Positions 1 to 6,262 of a stretch of DNA of 9,384 nucleotides are shown here, piece after piece. The stretch's first letter is position 1. Every line of letters begins with the position of its first letter. The translations under genes were made by a program, and so were the position numbers. The DNA is from Falsiroseomonas sp044348345. GTDB taxonomy: Bacteria > Pseudomonadota > Alphaproteobacteria > Acetobacterales > Acetobacteraceae. The DNA lies in the NCBI GenBank assembly GCA_044348345.1, contig JBIKSZ010000145.1, positions 1-9,384 on the forward strand. Reading direction: 5' to 3'. The notes under the pieces are model-generated. The model did no database searches. It worked only from the letters and a program-made list of their open reading frames with translations, and was not told the DNA's origin.

Positions 1-704
1 GAGCCACCATCGATCTCGATGATCTTGCCGACGATGCGGTTCATGAATTCCCGATCGTGGGAGGTCATCAGCAGCGCGCCGTCATAGGCGATGAGGAAAT
101 TCTCCAGCCAGATGAGGCTTTCGAGGTCGAGGTGGTTGCTGGGTTCGTCCAACAGCATGACGTCGGGGCGCATCAGCAGGATGCGGGCGAGCGCGACCCG
201 CATCTTCCAGCCGCCCGATAGCGCGCCGACATCGCCATCCATCATCTCCTGGCTGAAGGACAGGCCCGCCAGCACCTCCCGCGCGCGGCCTTCCAGCGCA
301 TAGCCGCCCAGCGATTCGAAATGCCCCTGCACCTCGCCGAAGCGCTCGATGATCGCGTCGAGCTCATCCATCCGGGCGGGGTCGGCCATGGCGGCTTCGA
401 GCTCGGCCAGCTCGGCCGCCACCTCGCTGACGGCGCCGGCGCCGTCCATCACCTCCGCCACGGCGCTGCGGCCGGACATCTCGCCCACATCCTGGCTGAA
501 GAAGCCGATGCTGACGCCGCGCTCGACCAGCACCTGGCCCTCATCGGGCTGCTCTTCCCCGGTCACCAGGCGGAACAGCGTGGTCTTGCCGGCGCCATTC
601 GGGCCGACCAGCCCGATCTTCTCCCCGCGCTGGAGCGCCGCGGAGGCCTCGATGAACAGAAGCCGGGTGCCGTTCTGCTTGCTGACATTGTCGAGGCGGA
701 TCAT
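1..704 (-). CDS. ABC-F family ATPase, N-terminal part (cut by window edge)
   Basis: The reverse strand from the ATG at 704-702 reads 234 codons without a stop to base 3 and then leaves the window. Visible motifs: Walker A GPNGAGKTT (residues 34-42), signature LSGGWKMRVALAR (162-174), Walker B with DEPSNHLD (182-193) and the H-switch SHD (215-217). No membrane segments are present. A charged stretch (about residues 93-125) between Walker A and the signature fits the arm of ABC-F proteins. These are soluble twin-ATPase factors that act on the ribosome (EttA, Uup, YbiT, YheS) or give antibiotic resistance; they are not transporters. The second ATPase domain should lie beyond the left edge. The usual DEPTNHLD is DEPSNHLD here, which is conservative. 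No strong Shine-Dalgarno precedes the ATG, but homology begins directly after it. The subfamily cannot be decided from this half. Confidence 0.93.
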   Translation of the reverse strand, partial: MIRLDNVSKQNGTRLLFIEASAALQRGEKIGLVGPNGAGKTTLFRLVTGEEQPDEGQVLVERGVSIGFFSQDVGEMSGRSAVAEVMDGAGAVSEVAAELAELEAAMADPARMDELDAIIERFGEVQGHFESLGGYALEGRAREVLAGLSFSQEMMDGDVGALSGGWKMRVALARILLMRPDVMLLDEPSNHLDLESLIWLENFLIAYDGALLMTSHDREFMNRIVGKIIEIDGG

Positions 705-755
705 GGCGGTCCAGGGCAGGAGGAGGGGCAGGGGGGCGCGAAGCGGCGCGCTTAT

Positions 756-768
756 GCCACGCCGTGGC
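756..768. promoter_or_regulatory. 13-bp perfect dyad between divergent genes
   Basis: GCCACG-C-CGTGGC is a perfect inverted repeat in the 81-bp gap between the ABC-F gene (minus) and the monooxygenase gene (plus), 17 bp before the latter's ATG. It is close to the expected site of either promoter, so an operator or a 5' leader hairpin are both possible. No convincing -35/-10 pair was found in this gap. In DNA this GC-rich, short dyads also arise by chance. Confidence 0.25.
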
Positions 769-785
769 TTGCGGTACGACAGGGC

Positions 786-2147
786 ATGACCAACCGTGCC
801 GCCCCCCGCGAGATCCGGCTGAACGCCTTCGACATGGCCACCCCCGGCCATATCCAGCAGGGGATGTGGACGCATCCGCGCGACAATTCCCGCAACTACG
901 CCCGGCTGGACCATTGGATGAGCCTCGCGCGGCTGCTGGAGCGGGGCCTGTTCGACGGTCTGTTCCTGGCCGATGTGCTCGGCATCTACGATGTCTATGG
1001 CGGCAGCCCCGATGCGGCGCTGAAGGGGGGCGTGCAGGTGCCGCTGCTGGACCCGGTGCTGACCATCCCGGCCATGGCGGCAGTGACCACGCATCTCGGC
1101 TTCGGCGTCACCTCCAACACCGCCTATGAGCCGCCTTATCTGTTCGCGCGGCGGATGAGCACGCTCGACCACCTGACCCATGGGCGGATCGGGTGGAACA
1201 TCGTCACCGGCTATCTCGACAGTGCGGCGCGCGCGCTCGGCTATGACGGGCAGATGGCGCATGACGACCGCTATGACCTGGCCGATGAGGTGATGGAGGC
1301 GCTCTACGCGCTGTGGGAAGGCAGTTGGGCCGATGATGCCGTGCAGCGCGATGCTGCCAGCCGCACCTACACGAACCCCGCCCGCGTGCGGCGCGTGGAG
1401 CATCACGGCAAGCAGTTCCGCATCGAGGCGCCGCATCTCTGCGAGCCTTCGCCGCAGCGCACGCCGGTGCTCTACCAGGCTGGGGCGAGCGACCGCGGGC
1501 GGCGCTTCGCGGCCACCCATGCCGAATGCGTCTTCGTCAACGGCACCGCGCCGCATGTGGTGCGGCAGATCGTGGATGATCTGCGCGCGCGGGCCGCGCC
1601 TCGGCCGATCCTGGTCTTCGTCGGTGCGACCATCATCGTTGGCCGCACGGAGGCCGAGGCGCGTGCCATGCTGGCCGATTACGCGCGCCACGCGGATGCG
1701 GAAGGCGCGCTCGCGCATGCCTCCGCCTCCCTCGGCATCGACTTCGCCCGATATGGCATGGACGAGCCGATCGAGGCCGGGCCGACCCAGGCCATCCGCT
1801 CCAATGTCGAGGCGATGAAGAAGGTGGCCGGCCCGGCCTGGACCAAGCGCAAGCTGCTGGAGCAGTCGGTGCTCGGCAGCCGCCAGCCGCCGATCGTCGG
1901 CGATCCGGTGCAGGTGGCGGATGCGCTGGAACGCTGGATGCGCGAGGCCGATGTGGACGGCTTCAACCTCTCGCGCACCGTGATGCCGGAATGCCTCGAG
2001 GGCTTCGTGGAGCTGGTCGTGCCTGTGCTGCAGCAGCGCGGCCTGTACAAGACCGGCTACGCGCCCGGCACCTACCGCGAGAAGCTGTTCGGCGCCGGCG
2101 CGCGCCTGCCCGCGGGCCATGCCGCGGCGCGGCATCGGGGCTGGTGA
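786..2147 (+). CDS. Flavin-dependent monooxygenase, NtaA/SnaA/DszA family (LLM class)
   Basis: A 453-residue protein of the bacterial-luciferase-like fold. The family oxidises small organic substrates with O2 and FMNH2 supplied by a separate flavin reductase; members include nitrilotriacetate monooxygenase NtaA, EDTA monooxygenase EmoA, dibenzothiophene-sulfone monooxygenase DszA and pristinamycin synthase SnaA. Family hallmarks seen here: RLNAFDM (11-17), WTHPRDNS (28-35), ERGLFDGLFLADVLGIYDVY (52-71), MAAVTTHLGFGVT (97-109), RRMSTLDHLTHGRIGWNIVT (122-141), the YQAGASDRGRRFAA flavin-site segment (230-243) and the C-terminal TGYAPGTYREKLFG (423-436). Length is normal (about 440-460). The frame is open back to 321, but homology begins right after the ATG at 786, and upstream sequence is antisense to the ABC-F gene. 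The Shine-Dalgarno is weak. No flavin reductase gene is visible, and the substrate cannot be told from sequence. Confidence 0.93.
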   Translation: MTNRAAPREIRLNAFDMATPGHIQQGMWTHPRDNSRNYARLDHWMSLARLLERGLFDGLFLADVLGIYDVYGGSPDAALKGGVQVPLLDPVLTIPAMAAVTTHLGFGVTSNTAYEPPYLFARRMSTLDHLTHGRIGWNIVTGYLDSAARALGYDGQMAHDDRYDLADEVMEALYALWEGSWADDAVQRDAASRTYTNPARVRRVEHHGKQFRIEAPHLCEPSPQRTPVLYQAGASDRGRRFAATHAECVFVNGTAPHVVRQIVDDLRARAAPRPILVFVGATIIVGRTEAEARAMLADYARHADAEGALAHASASLGIDFARYGMDEPIEAGPTQAIRSNVEAMKKVAGPAWTKRKLLEQSVLGSRQPPIVGDPVQVADALERWMREADVDGFNLSRTVMPECLEGFVELVVPVLQQRGLYKTGYAPGTYREKLFGAGARLPAGHAAARHRGW

Positions 2148-2153
2148 GGCCCC

Positions 2154-2173
2154 GCAGCGCCTTCAGGCGCAGC
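2154..2173. terminator. Possible weak bidirectional terminator hairpin
   Basis: The monooxygenase and dehydrogenase genes converge with only 15 bp between their stops. GCGCC-TTCA-GGCGC (2157-2170) forms a 5-bp stem. Beyond an A-A mismatch it extends by two more pairs (2154-2155 with 2172-2173). It overlaps the dehydrogenase stop codon. There is no T-tract on either side, so an intrinsic terminator is doubtful; it may only limit read-through or protect 3' ends. Confidence 0.25.
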
Positions 2174-3140
2174 CGGCGGCCCGCGCGCGCGCCCTGACCA
2201 GCGCCAGCACCGTCCGGCTGGTCGGCACCGAAACGCCGACCAGCTCGGACAGCTCCACCACCACGCCGAGCAACGCCTCGATTTCCATCGGGCGGCCGCG
2301 TTCCAGATCCTGCAGCATGGAGGTCTTGTGCGCGCCGACCTCGGCACCGCCGGCGATGCGCTTGTCCACGTCGATGGCGAAGCGCACGCCGAGCGCCTCC
2401 GCCACCGCCTGGCCTTCCAGCATCATCGCGCGCGCCACGCCGCGCTGCCCGTCATCGGCGATCAGCACATCGAGCGTTGCGGTGGTGAGCGCCGAGATCG
2501 GGTTGAAGGCCATGTTGCCCCAGAGCTTCACCCACATTTCGTCGCGGATTTTCGGGCGTACCGGCGCCTTGAAGCCGGCGGCGATCAGGGCCTCCGACAG
2601 CGCTGCGATGCGGGGCGTGCGGCTGCCATCGGGCTCGCCGAGCGTGAAGCGGTCGCCATAGGTGTGCTCGATCACGCCGGGCTCGGGCACTTCGGCCGCC
2701 GGGTACACGATGCAGCCGATGGCGCGCTCCGGCGGCAACAGGCGGGAGACGACACCGCCCGGATCCACGCTCTCGACGACGCGGCCCTGCCAGGGGCCGG
2801 GCAACTGATGAAAATACCACCAGGGGATGCCGTTCACCGCCGAGACGATCGCCGTCTCCGGTCCGAGCAGCGGCTGCATCTGCTCGGCAGCGCCAGGCAG
2901 GGAATGCGCCTTCAGCGTCACCAGCACATAATCCTGCGGCCCGGCCTCGGCGGCGCTGGCCACTGCACGGACGGGGATCACCGTTTCCGCACCGTCGCTT
3001 CGCAGCGTCAGCCCCTTGGCTTGCATCGCGGCCAGATGCGGCCCGCGCGCGATGACGGTGACCTCGACGTCGCCCTTTGCGGCCAGCTTCGCGGCCATCA
3101 GGCCGCCGATGGCGCCCGCTCCGAAAACGCACAGCTTCAC
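2163..3140 (-). CDS. Ketopantoate reductase family (ApbA/PanE) NADP-dependent dehydrogenase
   Basis: A 325-residue protein of the 2-dehydropantoate 2-reductase family, which reduces 2-ketopantoate to pantoate with NADPH in vitamin B5/CoA synthesis; many paralogues act on other 2-oxo acids. Visible features: Rossmann motif GAGAIG (7-12), LVTLKAH with K77, NGIPWW with N103, the catalytic-lysine helix EMWVKLWGNMAFNPISALT (K205, N209, N213), and the C-terminal HKTSMLQDLERGRP-MEIE segment (S274, D278, and E286 as the probable substrate-binding acid). The start is GTG, overlapping the ligase stop as GTGA (3137-3140), with a GGGGA Shine-Dalgarno 7 nt upstream (3148-3152). This marks translational coupling to the ligase. 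Being in an operon with an acyl-CoA synthetase rather than panB/panC suggests either a true PanE or a specialised 2-oxo-acid reductase, so no symbol is given. Confidence 0.9.
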   Translation of the reverse strand: MKLCVFGAGAIGGLMAAKLAAKGDVEVTVIARGPHLAAMQAKGLTLRSDGAETVIPVRAVASAAEAGPQDYVLVTLKAHSLPGAAEQMQPLLGPETAIVSAVNGIPWWYFHQLPGPWQGRVVESVDPGGVVSRLLPPERAIGCIVYPAAEVPEPGVIEHTYGDRFTLGEPDGSRTPRIAALSEALIAAGFKAPVRPKIRDEMWVKLWGNMAFNPISALTTATLDVLIADDGQRGVARAMMLEGQAVAEALGVRFAIDVDKRIAGGAEVGAHKTSMLQDLERGRPMEIEALLGVVVELSELVGVSVPTSRTVLALVRARARAAGCA

Positions 3141-4654
3141 AGCGAAATCCCCAGCTTCTCGGCCAGACCGATGCGCATCAGCTTGCCTGTCGCGCCCTTC
3201 GGAATCTCCGGCAGGAACACGACCTTCCGCGGTACCTTGAAATCCGCGAGCTGCTTCGCCGCGAAGTCGCGCAGCTCGCGCTCCGTCAGCGCGGCGCCTT
3301 CGCGCAGCACCACCGCGGCGCCGACTTCCTCGCCGAGCTTGGCGTGCGGGATGGCGAAGGTCAGCGCCTGCGCGACGGCCGGATGCGCGGACAGCACGCC
3401 ATCCACCTCCAGCGGCGAGACCTTCTCCCCGCCACGGTTGATCAGCTCCTTCAGGCGCCCGGTCAGCAGCAGAAAACCATCGGCGTCGAACATCCCCTGG
3501 TCGCCGGTGCGGAACCAGCCCTGATGGAAAGCCTTGGCATTGGCCTCCGGGTTCGCCTCATAGCCCTTGGTGACGTTGGGGCCGCGGATCACCACCTCGC
3601 CGATCTCGCCCTGCGGCAGGATCGTGCCGTCATCGGCCATGATCGCAACTTCCGGCCCCGCCGCGCGGCCTACCTTGCCCGGCTTGCGCGGGCCTTCCAG
3701 CGGGTTCGAGCACATCTGGTGCGCGGCCTCGGTCATGCCGTAGCTCTCGACCAGCGGGCAGCCGAAGGTTTTCTCCAGTTGCTCCATCACCGGGCCGGGC
3801 AGTGAGGCGGAGGAGGAGCGGATGAAGCGGAGCGGCACGCGCTTGATGATCTCCGCATTGCGCTCGGCGCGCGAGAGGATCGCCTGGTGCATGGTGGGCA
3901 CGGCGGTGAACCAGCTCGGACGTTCTTCCTCCATCCAGCGGAAGAAGCGCAGCGCGTCGAAACCTGGCGTGCAGACCACCGTGCCGCCAGCGCGGAGCGA
4001 GGCCAGCACGGCCGCGATCAGCCCATGGATGTGGAACAGCGGCATGACGTTCAGGCAGACATCGGCGGGCGCAAGCGACAGCGCCGCGCCGATATGCGCG
4101 GCAGACGCCGTCACATTGGCCTGCGTCAGCGGCACGATCTTCGGCCGCGCCGTGGTGCCCGATGTGTGCAGCACCAGCGCGACGTCGTCCTCCTGCGCGA
4201 GGCCCGGCTGCAACGCCATGCCGGGCGCGCCGCCCTCCAGCGTGAAGGCGCCGGCAGCCTCGCCGGGGACGAGCTCCAGGATCGGCACGCCAAGTTTCTG
4301 GGCCGCGGCGCGCGCCGGTGTCTCGACGCCGCGCATCACCACCAGCGCCTTGGCCTTCAGATCGTCGATGTAGAAGGAAAACTCATCCTCGCGATAAGCG
4401 GGGTTGAGCGGTGCTGTGGTGGCGCCGCAGCCGATGGCGATGAAGGCGGCCGCCATCTCCGGTCCGTTCGGCATGACGATTGCGACCCGATCGCCGCGTC
4501 CGATGCCCTTGGCGTTGAGCGCCGCGACGGTGTCCGCCGCCAGTGCGCGCAGCGCCGCGTAGGTGAGCGCCGCGCGCCCTTCCGTCGCACGCAGCGCTGG
4601 GCGTGCGGCCTCGCCGAGTTCGAGCAGCGCGGGCAGGGTGCGGATGGCGAGCAT
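3137..4654 (-). CDS. Acyl-CoA synthetase (ANL superfamily), oxalate-CoA ligase-like
   Basis: A 505-residue AMP-forming ligase that activates a carboxylic acid to an acyl-adenylate and then the CoA thioester. Motifs: P-loop TSGTTARPK (164-172), MPLFHIHGL (204-212), ESYGMTEAAHQM (303-314), GPNVTKGY (358-365), WFRTGD (380-385), the hinge GRLKELINRGGEK (399-411) and the adenylation lysine K491 in PKGATGKLMR. HTSGTTxRPK, YxMTEAxHQMxSNPL and GRxKELINRGGEKxSPxEVD are the pattern of the Pcs60/AAE3 oxalyl-CoA synthetase branch. Oxalate or another short carboxylic acid is therefore the best guess, but it is inferred. The usual PKG of the P-loop is PKI, as I recall for bacterial relatives of this branch. 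The start is well fixed: GAGGAG lies at 4661-4666, 6 nt before the ATG. It is the first gene of a pair with the dehydrogenase. No oxalyl-CoA decarboxylase or formyl-CoA transferase is nearby. Confidence 0.88.
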   Translation of the reverse strand: MLAIRTLPALLELGEAARPALRATEGRAALTYAALRALAADTVAALNAKGIGRGDRVAIVMPNGPEMAAAFIAIGCGATTAPLNPAYREDEFSFYIDDLKAKALVVMRGVETPARAAAQKLGVPILELVPGEAAGAFTLEGGAPGMALQPGLAQEDDVALVLHTSGTTARPKIVPLTQANVTASAAHIGAALSLAPADVCLNVMPLFHIHGLIAAVLASLRAGGTVVCTPGFDALRFFRWMEEERPSWFTAVPTMHQAILSRAERNAEIIKRVPLRFIRSSSASLPGPVMEQLEKTFGCPLVESYGMTEAAHQMCSNPLEGPRKPGKVGRAAGPEVAIMADDGTILPQGEIGEVVIRGPNVTKGYEANPEANAKAFHQGWFRTGDQGMFDADGFLLLTGRLKELINRGGEKVSPLEVDGVLSAHPAVAQALTFAIPHAKLGEEVGAAVVLREGAALTERELRDFAAKQLADFKVPRKVVFLPEIPKGATGKLMRIGLAEKLGISL

Positions 4655-4682
4655 GCGGCTCTCCTCGATGCGCCATGGCCAT

Positions 4683-4704
4683 GCGGGCGCAGCTTCGCGC
4701 CCGC
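4683..4704. repeat. Intergenic hairpin, copy 1 of a repeated 16-mer
   Basis: GCGGGCGC-AGCTTC-GCGCCCGC is a perfect 8-bp stem with a 6-nt loop. On the minus strand it lies 18 nt after the stop of the small ORF and 28 nt before the ligase ATG. That position suits a terminator for the upstream pair or a 5' leader element of the ligase mRNA. No T-tract follows on the minus strand, so classical intrinsic termination is not supported. Its core 16 bases (4686-4701) recur exactly at 5260-5275. Confidence 0.45.
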
Positions 4705-4721
4705 GGAAGGGACGGGCGCGG

Positions 4722-4880
4722 TCAGCCCGGATAGGTATGTTCGCGGATCTCGTCGAGCGGCAGCGTTACGATTTCTTCATGTATGAGAAATTCGGTCTCG
4801 ACCTCCTCCGCGCCGAGGCGATGCAGCAGCGCGCTCCGCGGCGAGAGATGCGGGTCCGAGATCTGCAGGATGCGAGGCAC
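4722..4880 (-). CDS. Small 52-residue ORF coupled to the DUF2892 gene, function unknown
   Basis: Begins with GTG 1 base after the DUF2892 stop (TGA at 4884-4882, G at 4881, GTG at 4880-4878) and ends at TGA 4724-4722, filling most of the gap before the ligase. It starts VPRILQISDPHLSPRS and ends EEIVTLPLDEIREHTYPG. About three quarters of its codons end in G or C, in line with coding use here. The opening resembles the first strand and D-x-H motif of calcineurin-like phosphoesterases (RILQISDxHLS), but the protein is far too short for that enzyme (about 250 residues) and the remainder does not follow the fold. It is acidic, with no membrane segment. It could be a genuine small protein, a decayed phosphoesterase start, or chance. 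The natural boundaries and coupling favour coding. A rival plus-strand frame over 4737-4880 is similarly open but runs on into antisense of DUF2892. Confidence 0.5.
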   Translation of the reverse strand: MPRILQISDPHLSPRSALLHRLGAEEVETEFLIHEEIVTLPLDEIREHTYPG

Positions 4881-4881
4881 C

Positions 4882-5112
4882 TCAGGCGGCCTCGCCCGGC
4901 TTCTCCTCCGGCGGCGGCGCGGGGCAGGTGGAGAGGCCGAACAGGGGATAGATCGGGCAGACCCGCGTCAGCCCCGTGACCAACGGCAGGAAACCCAGGA
5001 TCCCCCACCAGCCGAGCGGGCCGAAGATCCACATCATCACCAGCGCCGTCCCGAGGAAGAGGCGGATCGTCTGGTCCAGCGCACCCACATTGCGCCCTTG
5101 CGTGCCGCTCAT
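4882..5112 (-). CDS. DUF2892 / YgaP-like transmembrane-domain protein
   Basis: A 76-residue inner-membrane protein. The family signature is clear: NVGALDQTIRLFLG (8-21), a first hydrophobic segment about 16-33, GPLGWWGILGFLPLVTGLT (31-49) as the second, then VCPIYPLFGLSTCP (51-64) with two cysteines 12 residues apart. The C-terminal tail is proline- and glutamate-rich. DUF2892 domains occur alone or fused to rhodanese domains, as in E. coli YgaP, where a role in sulfur or thiol handling is proposed; the stand-alone forms are poorly characterised. The ATG at 5112 is preferred because GGAGG (5118-5122) lies 5 nt upstream. An in-frame ATG at 5124-5122 would add four residues but has no good Shine-Dalgarno. 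It is followed after 1 base by the small ORF, so the two probably form an operon. Confidence 0.88.
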   Translation of the reverse strand: MSGTQGRNVGALDQTIRLFLGTALVMMWIFGPLGWWGILGFLPLVTGLTRVCPIYPLFGLSTCPAPPPEEKPGEAA

Positions 5113-5259
5113 TGCCCCCTCCATGCCCTTGGCTGCCCAGAGCCTCGCCCGCGCGCCCCTCCGTCGTCCAGGGGCCTGATGCTGGACGCGGCTGCTAGGC
5201 CAGGGCCATGCTCGGCCTTCCAGGCGATGCCGGGCGGCGCAGGCGGAGGCGCTTGATCT

Positions 5260-5275
5260 GGCGCAGCTTCGCGCC
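5260..5275. repeat. Hairpin, copy 2 of the repeated 16-mer
   Basis: GGCGCAGCTTCGCGCC is identical to 4686-4701: a 5-bp stem and 6-nt AGCTTC loop. Here the flanks do not extend the stem as they do in copy 1. The copies lie in non-coding DNA on either side of the DUF2892/small-ORF unit, about 574 bp apart and in the same orientation. Confidence 0.45.
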
Positions 5276-5327
5276 GCGCGCGCCCTGGCATGATGCGCCG
5301 CGCCGCGTCGGACGGCCCGGGGCGGGC

Positions 5328-5342
5328 GAACCGGCCCGGTTC
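5328..5342. promoter_or_regulatory. 15-bp perfect dyad, candidate operator
   Basis: GAACCGG-C-CCGGTTC is a perfect 7-1-7 inverted repeat, 82 bp before the VOC ATG and about 215 bp before the DUF2892 ATG. Its size and symmetry are typical of a dimeric repressor site such as those of TetR- or GntR-type proteins. No regulator gene is present in the window, so the link is inferential. Confidence 0.35.
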
Positions 5343-5424
5343 CACCCCGTTCCAGCTCTGCCGTGATGGGCGAGGCTGCAGGCGGGCGGCTGAAGCAGGC
5401 GGCGAAAGCAGGCAAAGGCAGACC

Positions 5425-6069
5425 ATGGCAGAGATCGACCACATCGTGATCGGCGCCCGCACCCTCGAAGAAGGGGCGGCCTATGTCGCGGCGCATCTCG
5501 GCGCCCGTCCGGGCCCCGGCGGCCAGCATGCGGGCATCGGCACGCACAACCTGCTGCTCGGCCTCGGGAGCCAGGTCTATCTGGAAGTGATCGCGCCGGA
5601 TCCGGACCAGCCCATGCCCGCGCATCCGCGCCCTTTCGATCTGGATGACCCCGGCGTGAAGCTGATGCTGGAGGCGGAGCCGCGCCTGATCGGCTGGGTC
5701 GCCCGCACCCCGGCGCTGGAGGCGGTGGTGACCCGGCTTGGCGCGCATCAGGCCGGTACGATCCGCCCCTGGTCGCGGGGCAGCCTGTCCTGGCGGATGG
5801 CCATGCCGCCGCAGAACCAGGACATGCGCAACCTGATCCCCTCCCTGATCCAGTGGGATGACGGCCAGGGGGCGGCGCCGCGCCTGCCGGATTCGGGCAT
5901 CCGCCTGCTAGCGCTCGAAGCCGAGCACCCGGAGGTGGAGGCGGTGCGCAACGCTCTTGCTGGAAGAGGGCTTGAGGACGCGTTGCGGTTACGTCGCAGT
6001 CCGCATCCGCGGCTGGTTGCGCGCTTCAAGCGGGTGGACGGGACGGAGGCGGTCCTCGCTAGCGGCTGA
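5425..6069 (+). CDS. VOC-superfamily glyoxalase-like protein
   Basis: A 214-residue soluble protein of the glyoxalase-like (Glyoxalase_3 type) group of the vicinal-oxygen-chelate fold, whose enzymes use a bound divalent metal on varied substrates. It opens AEIDHIVIGARTLEEGAAYV, with H6 in DHIV as the usual first metal ligand, then GGQHAGIGTHNLLLGLG (32-48) and VYLEVIAPDPDQP (51-63) with E54 as a probable second ligand. The second half has LSWRMAMPPQ (121-130) and LIPSLIQWDD (137-146), which recur in this group. The ATG at 5425 is chosen because homology starts at once; the frame is open back to 5290 without similarity. The Shine-Dalgarno is weak (AAGG about 9 nt upstream). It is transcribed divergently from DUF2892 and convergently with the methyltransferase. 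Substrate unknown. Confidence 0.85.
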   Translation: MAEIDHIVIGARTLEEGAAYVAAHLGARPGPGGQHAGIGTHNLLLGLGSQVYLEVIAPDPDQPMPAHPRPFDLDDPGVKLMLEAEPRLIGWVARTPALEAVVTRLGAHQAGTIRPWSRGSLSWRMAMPPQNQDMRNLIPSLIQWDDGQGAAPRLPDSGIRLLALEAEHPEVEAVRNALAGRGLEDALRLRRSPHPRLVARFKRVDGTEAVLASG

Positions 6070-6262
6070 GGCCCCTTCGTCCGGCCATCCTGTCCTACCC
6101 GTCTGTTCACATCACGCCCGCCGGTTCCCTTCGCCCGTGGCTCTTTTCTACGCAGGGTGGTACCTTGCGTTCACGTAATGACGCCTAGTCTGCACCGATG
6201 CGGCCAAGGCGCGCCGCGGTGCGAGGAGGGGCGGGGTGAGGGCAGTGTTGCGGTTGGCCGCT
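6070..6262. other. Convergent intergenic gap, no gene seen
   Basis: A 193-bp gap between the stops of the VOC and methyltransferase genes. It includes a distinctly less GC-rich patch (about 6095-6185). No convincing terminator hairpin with T-tract, no small gene with family similarity and no clear promoter was found. GCGT-N10-ACGC (6167-6184) is only a 4-bp stem. Confidence 0.4.

Larger units (their letters stand above)
5113..5424. other. Divergent promoter region between DUF2892 and VOC genes
   Basis: A 312-bp gap with no supported gene. A long minus-strand frame runs through it, but that is antisense to the VOC gene and lacks family similarity. The gap contains the second copy of the 16-base hairpin (5260-5275), a 15-bp perfect dyad (5328-5342), and loose GCAGGC repeats just before the VOC start (5378, 5395 and 5408). 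No clear -35/-10 pair was identified for either gene. Confidence 0.5.

Noticed and set aside
321..785. Plus-strand open frame extending the monooxygenase by 155 residues upstream
   Set aside because: It runs antisense over the ABC-F gene, has no family similarity, and the known family starts match the ATG at 786.
2328..3524. Long plus-strand frame (398 codons)
   Set aside because: It is the complement of the dehydrogenase and ligase genes, rich in Arg/His/Ala as expected of a GC-rich shadow, with no motif.
4737..4979. Plus-strand frame starting MFADLVERQRYDFFMY, opposite the small ORF
   Set aside because: The first 35 residues look protein-like, but the frame continues into Arg-rich antisense of DUF2892 and has no natural end. 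The minus-strand ORF has better boundaries.
5378..5413. Three GCAGGC repeats before the VOC start
   Set aside because: Short, irregularly spaced (17 and 13 bp) and low in information for DNA of this composition.
4882..5748. DUF2892 read as a 288-residue protein
   Set aside because: The extra N-terminal 212 residues are antisense to the VOC gene plus intergenic DNA. The family starts just before NVGALDQ, and a GGAGG site precedes the ATG at 5112.
6153..6169. Sigma-54-like GG-N10-GC element
   Set aside because: Only the GG, TT and GC positions fit; too many mismatches to the consensus, and it would fire antisense into the methyltransferase gene.
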